Positions 8,587 through 17,395 of a DNA stretch of 64,000 bases are shown piece after piece (within the stretch, counting starts at the first letter, position 1; the number at the start of each line of letters is the position of its first letter). The notes under the pieces are model-generated. The model had not been told where the DNA came from. It did no database searches and saw only the letters and a program-made list of their open reading frames with translations. This DNA comes from Lacinutrix himadriensis. Its GTDB lineage: Bacteria > Bacteroidota > Bacteroidia > Flavobacteriales > Flavobacteriaceae. The stretch covers positions 62,001 through 126,000 of the forward strand of contig NZ_LIQI01000024.1 of assembly GCF_001418105.1 (NCBI RefSeq). The letters are read 5' to 3'. Both the position numbers and the translations under genes were made by a program.

Positions 8587-9903
8587 ATGATGAATGTAAT
8601 TGCTGTAATTGATATTGGTAAAACAAATAAGAAAATTCTTTTATTTGATGAATCCTTCGAGCTAATATACAGAAATGCAACTCGTTTTGACGAAGTTTCA
8701 GATGAAGATGGCTATCCTTGTGATGACATAGTATCGATAGAGGATTGGATTCAAAGTGAGATAAAAAGAATACAAGCAGAAGGTAAATATGCTATAAAAG
8801 CGATTAACTTTTCTACCCATGGCGCTAGTCTTATTTATTTAGATGCAGATGGTAATAGAATTACTCCTTTATATAACTATTTAAAACCATTAGATTTAGA
8901 AGTAGACGTATATCAAGAGTTTTACGAAGCTTATGGAGGCCAAGAAGAGTTTTCTAGAAAAACGGCATCTCCAGCTTATGGTATGCTAAATACCGGACTT
9001 CAAATATTAAAATTACAAAAAGAAAAACCAGAATTTTGGAGTAAAGTAGCTACGGTTATGCACTATCCTCAATATCTAAGTTACCTTTTCACAAAACAAG
9101 TAACTGCAGATTTTACATCTGTAGGTGCACATACCGCAACCTGGGATTTTGATACTATGCAGTATCATAAATGGGTTGCAGATTATAAATTGAATTTACC
9201 TGCGCCACAAAATGGTGAAGAAGCTATACTTACCGAGTTTAACGGACAAGAAATAGCAATAGGAACAGGGCTACACGATAGTTCTGCGTCTATCATTCGA
9301 TTGTTAGAATCTGAAAAAGATAAAGAGTTCCTTTTGTTATCTACAGGAACTTGGATTATAGCAATGAATCCTTTTAGTAAAGAAACTTTAACACAGCATC
9401 AGTTAAAAAATAACTGTTTGTGTTTTATGACGCCTCAAAAACAGCAAATTAAATCTTCAATGCAGTTTTTAGGAAAAATTCATGAAGTGTATTTAACTGC
9501 TTTAAGCAAACATTTCAAAGAAGATATAGATCAGCATTTACAATTGGAATTAAATACCAAGTTGTGTGAAGAACTCATCTTCGAAGATTCCCGTGTTTAT
9601 TTATCCGAAGGAATCGATAGCGATTTTGAAGCACATCCCGAATTATTAGCATACTATGCAAATTATGAAGCTGCGTATTATCAGTTGATATTTGAAATTA
9701 GTAAAAAAGTAATTCATGGAATTAATTTAATCACAGATCAAAACTCTTCCATTAAAGAAGTATATATCTCTGGCGGATTTAATAAAAACCTAATATTTAT
9801 TGCTTTCTTAAATATGCTGAAGAGTGATATTGTAATTAAAATTTCAGACTGTAAAAACGAAAGTGCTTTAGGAGCTGCATTAATGATGAAGTCCTATATA
9901 TAA
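8587..9903 (+). CDS. fucK: FGGY carbohydrate kinase, likely L-fuculokinase
   Basis: A 438-residue FGGY-family sugar kinase started at the ATG at 8587; the open frame reaches a GTG 3 bp earlier, and a second ATG follows directly. The N-terminal nucleotide-binding motif VIDIGKTNKKILLFDE, the sugar-site segment NFSTHGASLIYLD, the second phosphate-binding motif LLSTGTWIIAMNPF and the C-terminal ISGGFNKN are visible. It would phosphorylate L-fuculose to L-fuculose-1-phosphate. It is shorter than E. coli FucK (about 470-480) and looks like a divergent branch close to rhamnulokinases, so the substrate rests on context. The fbp gene follows after 18 bp. Confidence 0.82.
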   Translation: MMNVIAVIDIGKTNKKILLFDESFELIYRNATRFDEVSDEDGYPCDDIVSIEDWIQSEIKRIQAEGKYAIKAINFSTHGASLIYLDADGNRITPLYNYLKPLDLEVDVYQEFYEAYGGQEEFSRKTASPAYGMLNTGLQILKLQKEKPEFWSKVATVMHYPQYLSYLFTKQVTADFTSVGAHTATWDFDTMQYHKWVADYKLNLPAPQNGEEAILTEFNGQEIAIGTGLHDSSASIIRLLESEKDKEFLLLSTGTWIIAMNPFSKETLTQHQLKNNCLCFMTPQKQQIKSSMQFLGKIHEVYLTALSKHFKEDIDQHLQLELNTKLCEELIFEDSRVYLSEGIDSDFEAHPELLAYYANYEAAYYQLIFEISKKVIHGINLITDQNSSIKEVYISGGFNKNLIFIAFLNMLKSDIVIKISDCKNESALGAALMMKSYI

Positions 9904-9921
9904 CTAACTAATCTAAAAAGA

Positions 9922-10923
9922 ATGAGTCACCAAAAAAGTACATTAGGAGAATTTATTATTAAAAATCAATCTTCTTTTTCGTATTCTACTGGAGAATTAT
10001 CTAGTCTTTTAAACGCATTGCGTTTAGCTGCAAAAGTGGTGAATCATGAAGTAAATAAAGCGGGCTTAGTAGATCTTTTTGGAGATTCAGGAGATGTTAA
10101 TGTACAAGGAGAACAGCAACAAAAGCTAGATGTCTTTGCAAACAAAACATTTATACAGTCTTTAAAAAACAGAAATATTGTTTGTGGTATTGTTTCCGAA
10201 GAAAACGACGAATTCATTACCATCGAAGGACAAGATAAAGAATCGAACGGTAAGTATGTAGTACTTATGGATCCTTTAGATGGATCTTCCAATATAGATG
10301 TAAACGTTTCGGTAGGAACTATTTTTTCCATTTTTAGAAGAATTACACCAGTAGGAACTCCTGTAGAAGAAAAAGATTTTTTACAACCAGGAAGAGAACA
10401 AGTTGCAGCTGGTTATGTTTTTTATGGTACCTCTACTATGTTAGTATATACCACAGGTGATGGTGTTAACGGATTTACCCTAAATCCTGCGATAGGAACT
10501 TTTTACCTTTCGCATCCTAATATGAAATTCCCAAAAGAAGGAAGTATCTATTCTGTGAATGAAGGAAATTATAGTCATTTTCCAGATTCGGTAAAAAAAT
10601 ACATAAAATACTGCCAAGAAATAGAAGACGATAGACCGTATTCGCAACGCTATATCGGGTCTTTAGTTTCCGATTTTCATAGAAATATGATAAAAGGAGG
10701 AATCTATTTATATCCAAATAGTACGGTGAATAAAGATGGTAAATTGCGATTACTTTATGAATGTAATCCAATGGCTTTTTTAACAGAGCAAGCTGGCGGT
10801 ATTGCTACTGATGGTCAAGTAGATATACTCGATATTATTCCAACACATATTCATGAACGTGCTCCTTTCTATTGTGGAAGCAGTTCTATGGTGAAAAAAT
10901 TACTTGAATTTATTCATAAGTAA
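9922..10923 (+). CDS. fbp: Fructose-1,6-bisphosphatase, class I
   Basis: A 333-residue class I fructose-1,6-bisphosphatase with the signature [20 protein letters not shown] and the metal-binding Glu-rich SEENDEF segment. It hydrolyses fructose-1,6-bisphosphate to fructose-6-phosphate in gluconeogenesis. It lies 18 bp behind the fuculokinase and 41 bp before the HTCS, so it appears to be expressed with fucose catabolism. The pathway delivers only triose phosphate and pyruvate, so cells growing on fucose must make hexose phosphates, which explains the placement. It may be the only fbp of the genome or an extra copy; that cannot be told here. Confidence 0.93.
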   Translation: MSHQKSTLGEFIIKNQSSFSYSTGELSSLLNALRLAAKVVNHEVNKAGLVDLFGDSGDVNVQGEQQQKLDVFANKTFIQSLKNRNIVCGIVSEENDEFITIEGQDKESNGKYVVLMDPLDGSSNIDVNVSVGTIFSIFRRITPVGTPVEEKDFLQPGREQVAAGYVFYGTSTMLVYTTGDGVNGFTLNPAIGTFYLSHPNMKFPKEGSIYSVNEGNYSHFPDSVKKYIKYCQEIEDDRPYSQRYIGSLVSDFHRNMIKGGIYLYPNSTVNKDGKLRLLYECNPMAFLTEQAGGIATDGQVDILDIIPTHIHERAPFYCGSSSMVKKLLEFIHK

Positions 10924-10964
10924 ATTATAATATGTATATTTTTAAGGCAAACTAAAAATGTAAC

Positions 10965-13900
10965 ATGCATAGAATTATATTCTTTATTGGTTTTCTAATA
11001 ACACTATTTACACAACAAACGTATTCGCAAAACTTTGAAAGAATTTCTAACAAAGAAGGTTTTAATCAAAACACTGTAAATGCCATTGAACAAGATAAAT
11101 ATGGTTTTTTATGGTATGCAACTCCCAATGGATTAATTCGTTACGATGGATATGAGTTTAAAACATATAGCACGCAATCTAAAAGTAAAGGTGCTATCTC
11201 TAGTAATAATGTTACCTATTTATTTAACGATAAAGATGGCATCCTTTGGATTGGGACCAATGTAGGTGTCAATATTTATATTCCTTCTTTAGAACGTTTT
11301 TTTACCGTTCCAATTAAATATAATATCGATGTAACTAAAATAGATTCTAAAAAAGATGGCTATGTTTGGGTTACGTCTTCTAAAGAATTAATCCGTTGTA
11401 AATTAAAAGATCTTAAGGAAGGAGTTTTTGATGTTTCGGAAAATATTCTGGATGCTAAAGACAGAGAGATTCATATTAATACGTTTACCTTCGGACTAAA
11501 TAATTCCATCATTTTAGGAACCAATAAAGGCTTGAAGAAAGTCAGTTATCAATCGGAAAAGCAAATCGTAAAGTCCGAAATTCCAGATTCAAAGGATTTT
11601 AGTTTTTTTAATGATAAAGAAATTATCGAAATAATTAAAGTAGATAATATATTCTGGATTGGTACCTCAGAAGGTTTATACAGTTCCAATTTAGACTCCA
11701 GTTCTAAATATTTAATTAAAAAAATCAAAGTTCCAAATCAAGATTCCGATTTTTTTGTTAATGGTCTTTTTAATGATAGCGAAAATGCCATTTGGATTGG
11801 AACAAAAGGAGATGGATTATACAAATTCAATCCAATTCTAAATTCCTTTAAACACTTTAATTACGATGCAAAGGATAAGAAGAGCATCAGTAGCCATCAA
11901 ATTAATGCGGTTTATCAAGATAGTTTTAATGTGCTTTGGGTCGGTACTGCACAAGGAGGGATTAACAAGCTAGATCTTTTTCAAAAACCATTTTATTCTT
12001 ACACCAACAACCCATACGATAAGTTCTCTATTGCCGATAATTTAATAACTTCTATTTTAGAAGATAACAATGGCAAAATCTGGATTTCTGGTTACAATAA
12101 AAAACTGTTTAGAAGTATTGACGCTATTACCGAAAACAATCTAGACAAAATTAAATTTGAAGATTTACAAAACAAATTACCTATTAAAGATAATGATGTA
12201 ATACGCTGTATTTATCAAGATCAAAGAAATTACATTTGGTTTGGTACCGATAAAAAAGTAATCGTATACAATCCAAATAATAAAGCATTTAAAGAGGTTC
12301 GGTTTGCATCAGCAGAAGATGAAATACAAATGCTTGTGACAAGAAAAATAGCACAAGTAAATGAAACAGATATTGTTTTCGCAGGGAATAACGTTCTCGT
12401 TATTGAAAATCCGTGGAAAGAAATCGATCAAAATAAAAATCCAAAGATTAATATTAAATCTAGCTTAAAAGTAAAAGCAAGTAGAGTACAATGTTTCTTA
12501 CAGGATAGTGATAATCAATTATGGTTTGGTACCGATTCTGGTTTGTTACAATGCAGTTATGAAGCTGGTGAAATTAAAGTAGTTAGACAATATCAAGAAA
12601 ATAAAACCGGAACTAGTAAACTAAGTTATAATAGCATTTTTACGCTTCATGAAGATGCTAAAAAGAATATTTGGATTGGTACTTTTGGTGGTGGTTTAAA
12701 TAAATTAACATTAGATGCAGATAACAATCCGTTGAAAATGGAATATTTCAGAAAAAACGATGTCTTACCAGATGATGTTGTTTACGGAATCTTACCACAA
12801 GAAAATAGCGGTAATTTATGGATTAGTACCGATATGGGATTGGTTCGATTTAATACTGAAACCAAGAAAGTAAATGTTTTTGATGTAAGTGATGGTTTGT
12901 TGCAAAACAATTATAGACAATCTGCATATACCAAAGGAAAATCTGGATTGATGTATTTTGGTGGTTTAAATGGATTAACCATCTTCGATCCACAAAAAAT
13001 TTCCTTAAATAAACAAGCACCAAAAGTTTTAATAACCTCCTTGTTAATTAATAATAAACCCATAGAAATTGGTGAAAAATTAAATGATATTACCATTCTT
13101 AAAAAAGCGATTTCAGAAACCGATACTGTTACTATTAGTAAGAGTCAGCGTATTATTTCTTTTAATCTAGTTGCCGAGCATACCGCTGCACCTACAAAAA
13201 ATAAAATAGCATATAAGTTAGAAGGCTTTAATAAAGATTGGGTAGAAACAGATGAGGGGAAATCTGCCATAACCTATACTAACTTGGCTGCAGGTACATA
13301 TACACTGCAGGTGAAATCGGCAAATGGCGATGGTATTTGGAGTATTTCTACTAAAAAATTAACGGTAGTAGTTTTACCGCTTTGGTATCAAACATGGTGG
13401 AGTTACGCGCTATTGATTCTTATATTTTTAGGTATTGGTGTTGGTATAGTTTTCTATTTTGTACAGCATGAAAAATTAAAACAAAAACTTATCTATGAGC
13501 AAATAGATAAAGATAGAATGGAGGTTGTTAACCAAGGTAAATTTAAATATTTCACAAACTTGTCGCATGAGTTTAGAACACCGCTTACATTAATTTCTGG
13601 TCCATTAGATAGAGTTATAGAAAATAATGATAACCCAGAAAGCGAGAAGTTTTTAGCAATTATAAAAAGAAATACACATCGTCTTTTAAGCTTAATAGAT
13701 CAATTAATAACATTTAGACAAGCAGAACAAGGCTATCTAAATTTAAACTATACCAAGTCTACTCTAGGAGATTTTTTATATCCAACAACAGAAGCTTTTG
13801 AAAATTATGCCTTAGAAAAGAACATTAATTTTTATTACAAAATAAGTTCTCCAAATGAAGAGATTATAATAGATGTAGAAAAGCTGGAAAGAATACTTTT

Positions 13901-15089
13901 TAATTTGCTTTCCAACGCTTTTAAAAACACACCAGTTCAAGGTACCATAAGTATTGATGCCTCCATTGTGTTTGAAAATAATGAGAAGAACATTAAAATA
14001 GATGTTGTAGATACCGGTAAAGGAATCCCTAAAGAGAGTTTAAATAACATTTTTGAACGATTTTATCAATTAGGAAATGAAGATGGTAATGTTAGTGGTG
14101 GAGGAATAGGTTTATCCTTTTGTAAATCTTTGATAGATTTATTTAATGGAAGCATCTCTGTAAAAAGTAAACCCAATAAAGAAACCCGTTTTACGGTGAT
14201 TATTCCATCTTCAAAAATTGAAGAAGTAGAGATCGAAGATATTGGAGTGAAAAAGACATTCATAAAAAATTGGGTGCCGTTACAAGCAAATAATGTTAAG
14301 GATGCGGATAGCAAACAAAAAGATAAAAAGAAGCATAATGTTTTAGTGGTTGAAAATGAATTAGATATTCAAGATTTTCTAAATAATGCACTTTCCGACA
14401 CTTATAATATTACCATAGCAAACAATGGAGTGGAAGCATTAGACGCCATTAAAAAAACAGAATTTAGTACGATTATAAGTGATGTGATGATGCCAGAAAT
14501 GGATGGTTTTGAATTATGTAAAAGAATAAAAGCCAATCCAGAAACTTGTCAAATGCCTGTTTTATTATTAACAGCTTTAGGAGATAATGTCGATTTAATT
14601 AAAGGTTTAGAGTTTGGAGCAGATGAATATATTAGCAAACCGTTTTCTTTAAAACATCTCGAACTTCGTCTTAAAAAATTAATTGAAAACAATCTGAAGA
14701 TAAAAGAATATTTTTCGAAAAATAGTCTGCCTCCAAAGAACAAAAAAGAATTAGCCTTATCTAAAAAAGATCTAGAATTTTTAGAAAAAATCACTAAAAT
14801 AATCGAGGAAAACTTATCCAATTCTAATTTTGGAGTAGAAGAACTTTCTATAGAAGCAGGTTTAAGTTCCTCTCATTTTTATAGAAAATTAAAGCAACTT
14901 ACCGGGCAAGTGCCAAATGCGTATTTACGTAATTTTAGATTACAGCGAGCTGCAGAATTATTGGATGCTAATACTGGTTTTAATGTGGCAGAAGTGATGT
15001 ATCAAATAGGTATAGAATCGAATTCTTACTTTTCTACCTCCTTTAAGAAATTACACGGTGTTTCGCCTTCAGAGTACTCAAAACGATGA
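10965..15089 (+). CDS. Hybrid two-component system (HTCS) regulator
   Basis: A 1374-residue one-protein signalling system spanning the inner membrane. In order: signal peptide (1-22); periplasmic Reg_prop repeats building two beta-propellers (about 25-730), with many WIGT-type motifs; a Y_Y_Y domain (about 735-800); a transmembrane helix (about 812-832); histidine kinase with phosphoacceptor His868 in LSHEFRTPLTL; ATPase motifs DTGKGIP and GGGIGLSF (about 1046); a receiver domain with Asp1173 in SDVMMPEMDG; and an AraC-type DNA-binding domain (about 1280-1374). Such proteins sense oligosaccharides in the periplasm and activate polysaccharide utilisation genes. It is the best candidate to bind the 21-bp-period direct repeats found upstream of eleven genes here, because AraC-type domains bind direct repeats of that period. 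Confidence 0.95.
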   Translation: MHRIIFFIGFLITLFTQQTYSQNFERISNKEGFNQNTVNAIEQDKYGFLWYATPNGLIRYDGYEFKTYSTQSKSKGAISSNNVTYLFNDKDGILWIGTNVGVNIYIPSLERFFTVPIKYNIDVTKIDSKKDGYVWVTSSKELIRCKLKDLKEGVFDVSENILDAKDREIHINTFTFGLNNSIILGTNKGLKKVSYQSEKQIVKSEIPDSKDFSFFNDKEIIEIIKVDNIFWIGTSEGLYSSNLDSSSKYLIKKIKVPNQDSDFFVNGLFNDSENAIWIGTKGDGLYKFNPILNSFKHFNYDAKDKKSISSHQINAVYQDSFNVLWVGTAQGGINKLDLFQKPFYSYTNNPYDKFSIADNLITSILEDNNGKIWISGYNKKLFRSIDAITENNLDKIKFEDLQNKLPIKDNDVIRCIYQDQRNYIWFGTDKKVIVYNPNNKAFKEVRFASAEDEIQMLVTRKIAQVNETDIVFAGNNVLVIENPWKEIDQNKNPKINIKSSLKVKASRVQCFLQDSDNQLWFGTDSGLLQCSYEAGEIKVVRQYQENKTGTSKLSYNSIFTLHEDAKKNIWIGTFGGGLNKLTLDADNNPLKMEYFRKNDVLPDDVVYGILPQENSGNLWISTDMGLVRFNTETKKVNVFDVSDGLLQNNYRQSAYTKGKSGLMYFGGLNGLTIFDPQKISLNKQAPKVLITSLLINNKPIEIGEKLNDITILKKAISETDTVTISKSQRIISFNLVAEHTAAPTKNKIAYKLEGFNKDWVETDEGKSAITYTNLAAGTYTLQVKSANGDGIWSISTKKLTVVVLPLWYQTWWSYALLILIFLGIGVGIVFYFVQHEKLKQKLIYEQIDKDRMEVVNQGKFKYFTNLSHEFRTPLTLISGPLDRVIENNDNPESEKFLAIIKRNTHRLLSLIDQLITFRQAEQGYLNLNYTKSTLGDFLYPTTEAFENYALEKNINFYYKISSPNEEIIIDVEKLERILFNLLSNAFKNTPVQGTISIDASIVFENNEKNIKIDVVDTGKGIPKESLNNIFERFYQLGNEDGNVSGGGIGLSFCKSLIDLFNGSISVKSKPNKETRFTVIIPSSKIEEVEIEDIGVKKTFIKNWVPLQANNVKDADSKQKDKKKHNVLVVENELDIQDFLNNALSDTYNITIANNGVEALDAIKKTEFSTIISDVMMPEMDGFELCKRIKANPETCQMPVLLLTALGDNVDLIKGLEFGADEYISKPFSLKHLELRLKKLIENNLKIKEYFSKNSLPPKNKKELALSKKDLEFLEKITKIIEENLSNSNFGVEELSIEAGLSSSHFYRKLKQLTGQVPNAYLRNFRLQRAAELLDANTGFNVAEVMYQIGIESNSYFSTSFKKLHGVSPSEYSKR

Positions 15090-15096
15090 AAATGAT

Positions 15097-15158
15097 AGTT
15101 TTGAGCAACTAAATGATGAATATAAGAAAGCCATTAACATAGATTTAAATTAAGTTTG
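15097..15158 (+). promoter_or_regulatory. Regulon promoter: direct repeat plus -7 (for 15199)
   Basis: Half-sites AGTTTTGAGCAA (15097-15108) and GAATATAAGAAA (15118-15129) repeat with a 21-bp period. The -7 element TAAGTTTG (15151-15158) begins exactly 21 bp after the second half-site. The start codon is 70 bp from the proximal half-site. No TTTG lies at the -33 position, which fits an activator-dependent promoter. Confidence 0.65.
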
Positions 15159-15198
15159 TTGTTCAAACAATTAATTAATTTCAAACCAATTTTAAATT

Positions 15199-15564
15199 AT
15201 GAAAAAAGCAATATTATTATTAGTATTTAGTCTAGCAGTTTTTAGTTCTTCTTTTGCTCAAAAAGCAGAAAAAAAAGTGAATGCTTATATTGAAGCTGTA
15301 GAAAGTAAAACAACTTTAACAAGCCAAGAAAAGGAAACTTTAATTGCTTTAAAAACAAAACATGTAGAAGCTACTTCTGAGATTAGTCAAAATTATGAAA
15401 AAGGTTCTGAAGAGTTAAAAGCAAAAAGAAAAGAATCTAATAAAGCATTTTCTCAGGCACTTAAAGATGCTTTTGGAAAAGAAAGAGCGCAAGAAATAAA
15501 AGCTGCATCTAAAAAAGAGAAAGGAGCTAAAAAAGGAAAAAAAGGAAAAAAAGGAAAAAAGTAA
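15199..15564 (+). CDS. Small secreted lysine-rich helical protein
   Basis: A 121-residue protein of unknown function. Residues 1-20 are a signal peptide (cleavage after SFAQ likely). The rest is predicted helical and highly charged. It ends in four GKK-type repeats (KKGKKGKKGKK), giving a very basic tail. It is probably periplasmic or surface associated. It is the first gene after the HTCS, has its own regulon-type promoter, and lies 43 bp before a T9SS protein with which it is likely co-transcribed. The basic tail could bind sulfated polyanions such as fucoidan, but this is speculation; it also resembles low-complexity heavy-metal or Spy-like proteins. Confidence 0.7.
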   Translation: MKKAILLLVFSLAVFSSSFAQKAEKKVNAYIEAVESKTTLTSQEKETLIALKTKHVEATSEISQNYEKGSEELKAKRKESNKAFSQALKDAFGKERAQEIKAASKKEKGAKKGKKGKKGKK

Positions 15565-15607
15565 AAAGGAGTAGAAGTCTTTAATCATTAATTAAAATTT
15601 TTAAATT

Positions 15608-16963
15608 ATGAAAAAAATATTACTAACTCTAACATTAGCCCTTACTTCTTTAGTTGGATTCTCACAATTTATACATCATTCCGTAGATGAGTGTTTAACG
15701 TTGAGCGTCACAGGATCAGCAACTTACACAGCGTCTGTAGCAAACCCTAACTCACAAGATCCTGCAGGAGACCCAAACACTTCTACAAACGTATCTAGTT
15801 CTTTATCTGCTGGATCAAACAACAACCTTATATTCACTTTACCAACTAGTTATTCTGTAGGAGATGCTTTTACTTTTAATTTTCGTTATTATAGTTCAAG
15901 TGCAGGTGCAAACAATAGTGGTTCGGGAAGAGTAGTTGTTAGAATGTATAACTCAACATTAGGAGCTGGAGGAACTTCCCGTATTAATTTACCTGTTGCA
16001 AATAAAACTGGAGGACAATGGGAAGATTATAGTTTTTCAACGGCTTCTTTAGATGATAATAGTGCAGGAACTATGGGTACCACTACAGGATATGATAGAA
16101 TACAACTAATACCTTCAAATAATAATGATAACCTTATAGAAACATTTTATTTCGATGATGTTGAATTTAATGTAGAGGTAGATAATGCAGTTCTTGCAGA
16201 TGATACAGCAGATTTAGAGACTGGAAATTCTTGGATGTATGATCATAGTCCAGAAAATTTTAATGCAACTATTAGTGAAACTGGTGGAGCAACATTTTTA
16301 GAAAATCAAGCGTCACCATCATTATCGGGAAACAGTAGCCCTACAGTATTAAAAATAACTAGAGGAGATGATAATGCTAATTCTGGAATAAAACTTTCTG
16401 GAGGAGATTTTGATCACACTGCTGGTAATTTAACCTTTAGAATTTATCCGGAATGTAATTTAGCTGCAGGTTCCAATGTACGTATTCGTATGCGAAAAGA
16501 TTCAGATAATGTAACGCAACAAAGTTTTGATATTACACCTCTTGTTGGAAATCAATGGAACGAAGTTACTATAGATTTAACATCTGGTACTGGTAGCTCT
16601 ACTACACCAGATAATATTTACAATGAATTTGTCTTTCTATTTAATCAAGGAGACGCTACATCAGCTTCTAATGGGACTATTTTCTATATAGATGCAGTAC
16701 AAGCTCCAGAACAATTGCCTTTATCAACAGAGTCATTTGAATTAGCAAACAGTGTAAAATTATTAAAGAACCCAGTTTCTAATACTTTACAGTTTAGTAA
16801 AAGCCCAGATACGGCTGCTGTATACAGCATTACAGGACAACAAGTAATGAAATTTGATAGCATGGAAGAAGGTTATGATGTTTCTACTTTAAAAAGCGGA
16901 CTTTATTTAATTGAAGTAACTTTTGGTTCAGCGAGCAAAGTATTCAAGTTTATAAAAGAATAA
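15608..16963 (+). CDS. T9SS-exported protein with two CBM-like modules
   Basis: A 451-residue secreted protein without a recognisable catalytic domain. It has a signal peptide (1-20), two beta-rich modules of about 175 residues (about 20-195 and 200-375) and a type A T9SS sorting domain (about 380-451, ending VFKFIKE). Both modules contain the pattern of a short strand, an NPNTSTNVSS-like loop, a GSGR(V/I)xVR strand and a W(E/N)xxxF strand. The pattern recurs in the 461-residue paralogue at 23564 and at the N-terminus of the putative hydrolases at 19193 and 49567. This looks like a lectin-type jelly roll, so I infer a surface glycan-binding protein. No enzyme motif was found. Confidence 0.75.
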   Translation: MKKILLTLTLALTSLVGFSQFIHHSVDECLTLSVTGSATYTASVANPNSQDPAGDPNTSTNVSSSLSAGSNNNLIFTLPTSYSVGDAFTFNFRYYSSSAGANNSGSGRVVVRMYNSTLGAGGTSRINLPVANKTGGQWEDYSFSTASLDDNSAGTMGTTTGYDRIQLIPSNNNDNLIETFYFDDVEFNVEVDNAVLADDTADLETGNSWMYDHSPENFNATISETGGATFLENQASPSLSGNSSPTVLKITRGDDNANSGIKLSGGDFDHTAGNLTFRIYPECNLAAGSNVRIRMRKDSDNVTQQSFDITPLVGNQWNEVTIDLTSGTGSSTTPDNIYNEFVFLFNQGDATSASNGTIFYIDAVQAPEQLPLSTESFELANSVKLLKNPVSNTLQFSKSPDTAAVYSITGQQVMKFDSMEEGYDVSTLKSGLYLIEVTFGSASKVFKFIKE

Positions 16964-16994
16964 ATTAAATATCGACTAGATTGATATTAGGCTT

Positions 16995-17041
16995 CATGCC
17001 CTTTAAAAGTATTCCTTCCACGGATACTTTTAAAGGGCATG
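16995..17041. terminator. 18-bp perfect hairpin downstream of 15608
   Basis: An 18-bp stem (16995-17012 with 17024-17041) closes an 11-base loop with no mismatch. It is not followed by a clean T-tract, so it may stabilise the 3' end of the mRNA as well as, or instead of, terminating. Its position 32 bp after the stop suits the upstream gene. Confidence 0.6.
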
Positions 17042-17232
17042 ATTTGTTTATAGCATATTTCTTCTTATTCGTTAAGTTAATATCGTTATGCATGCTCCAA
17101 ATTCTATTTAAACACCATAATATCTATTCGTGAATTTTCTAATAATAGGAAGCTTTAAAAAGGTGAGGGTTTCAGATGTTTAGTCTTTGTAACTAAGGCA
17201 CACAATAGTCTATCTATTAGCCGTTAAATAAG

Positions 17233-17266
17233 AAAAGGGTAGCAAATTAAATTGCTACCCTTTTTT
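17233..17266. terminator. Bidirectional terminator
   Basis: AAAAGGGTAGCAA (17233-17245) pairs with TTGCTACCCTTTT (17252-17264) over a 6-base loop, with T/A tracts on both sides. It serves the convergent transcripts ending on either side. Confidence 0.85.
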
Positions 17267-17395
17267 CAATAGTTAGGGATTCGTTAAATTAATATAAAGA
17301 AGTTATGTGTACTTAAAATCTCTTCGGTTATCTGTTTGTAATACGTTTTTATGGGTAATGCTATTAGTTCTGTAAAATGCTTTACGGGTTTAATC

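Larger units (their letters stand above)
16964..17395. other. Convergent intergenic region with two hairpins
   Basis: This 432-bp region separates the plus-strand T9SS gene from the minus-strand repeat-protein gene. It contains a long perfect hairpin (16995-17041) and a classical terminator (17233-17266), listed separately. I see no gene, promoter or repeat between them. Confidence 0.6.

Noticed and set aside
10517-10771. Minus-strand 84-codon frame inside fbp
   Set aside because: It lies wholly within a well-conserved gene on the other strand and its product is not protein-like.
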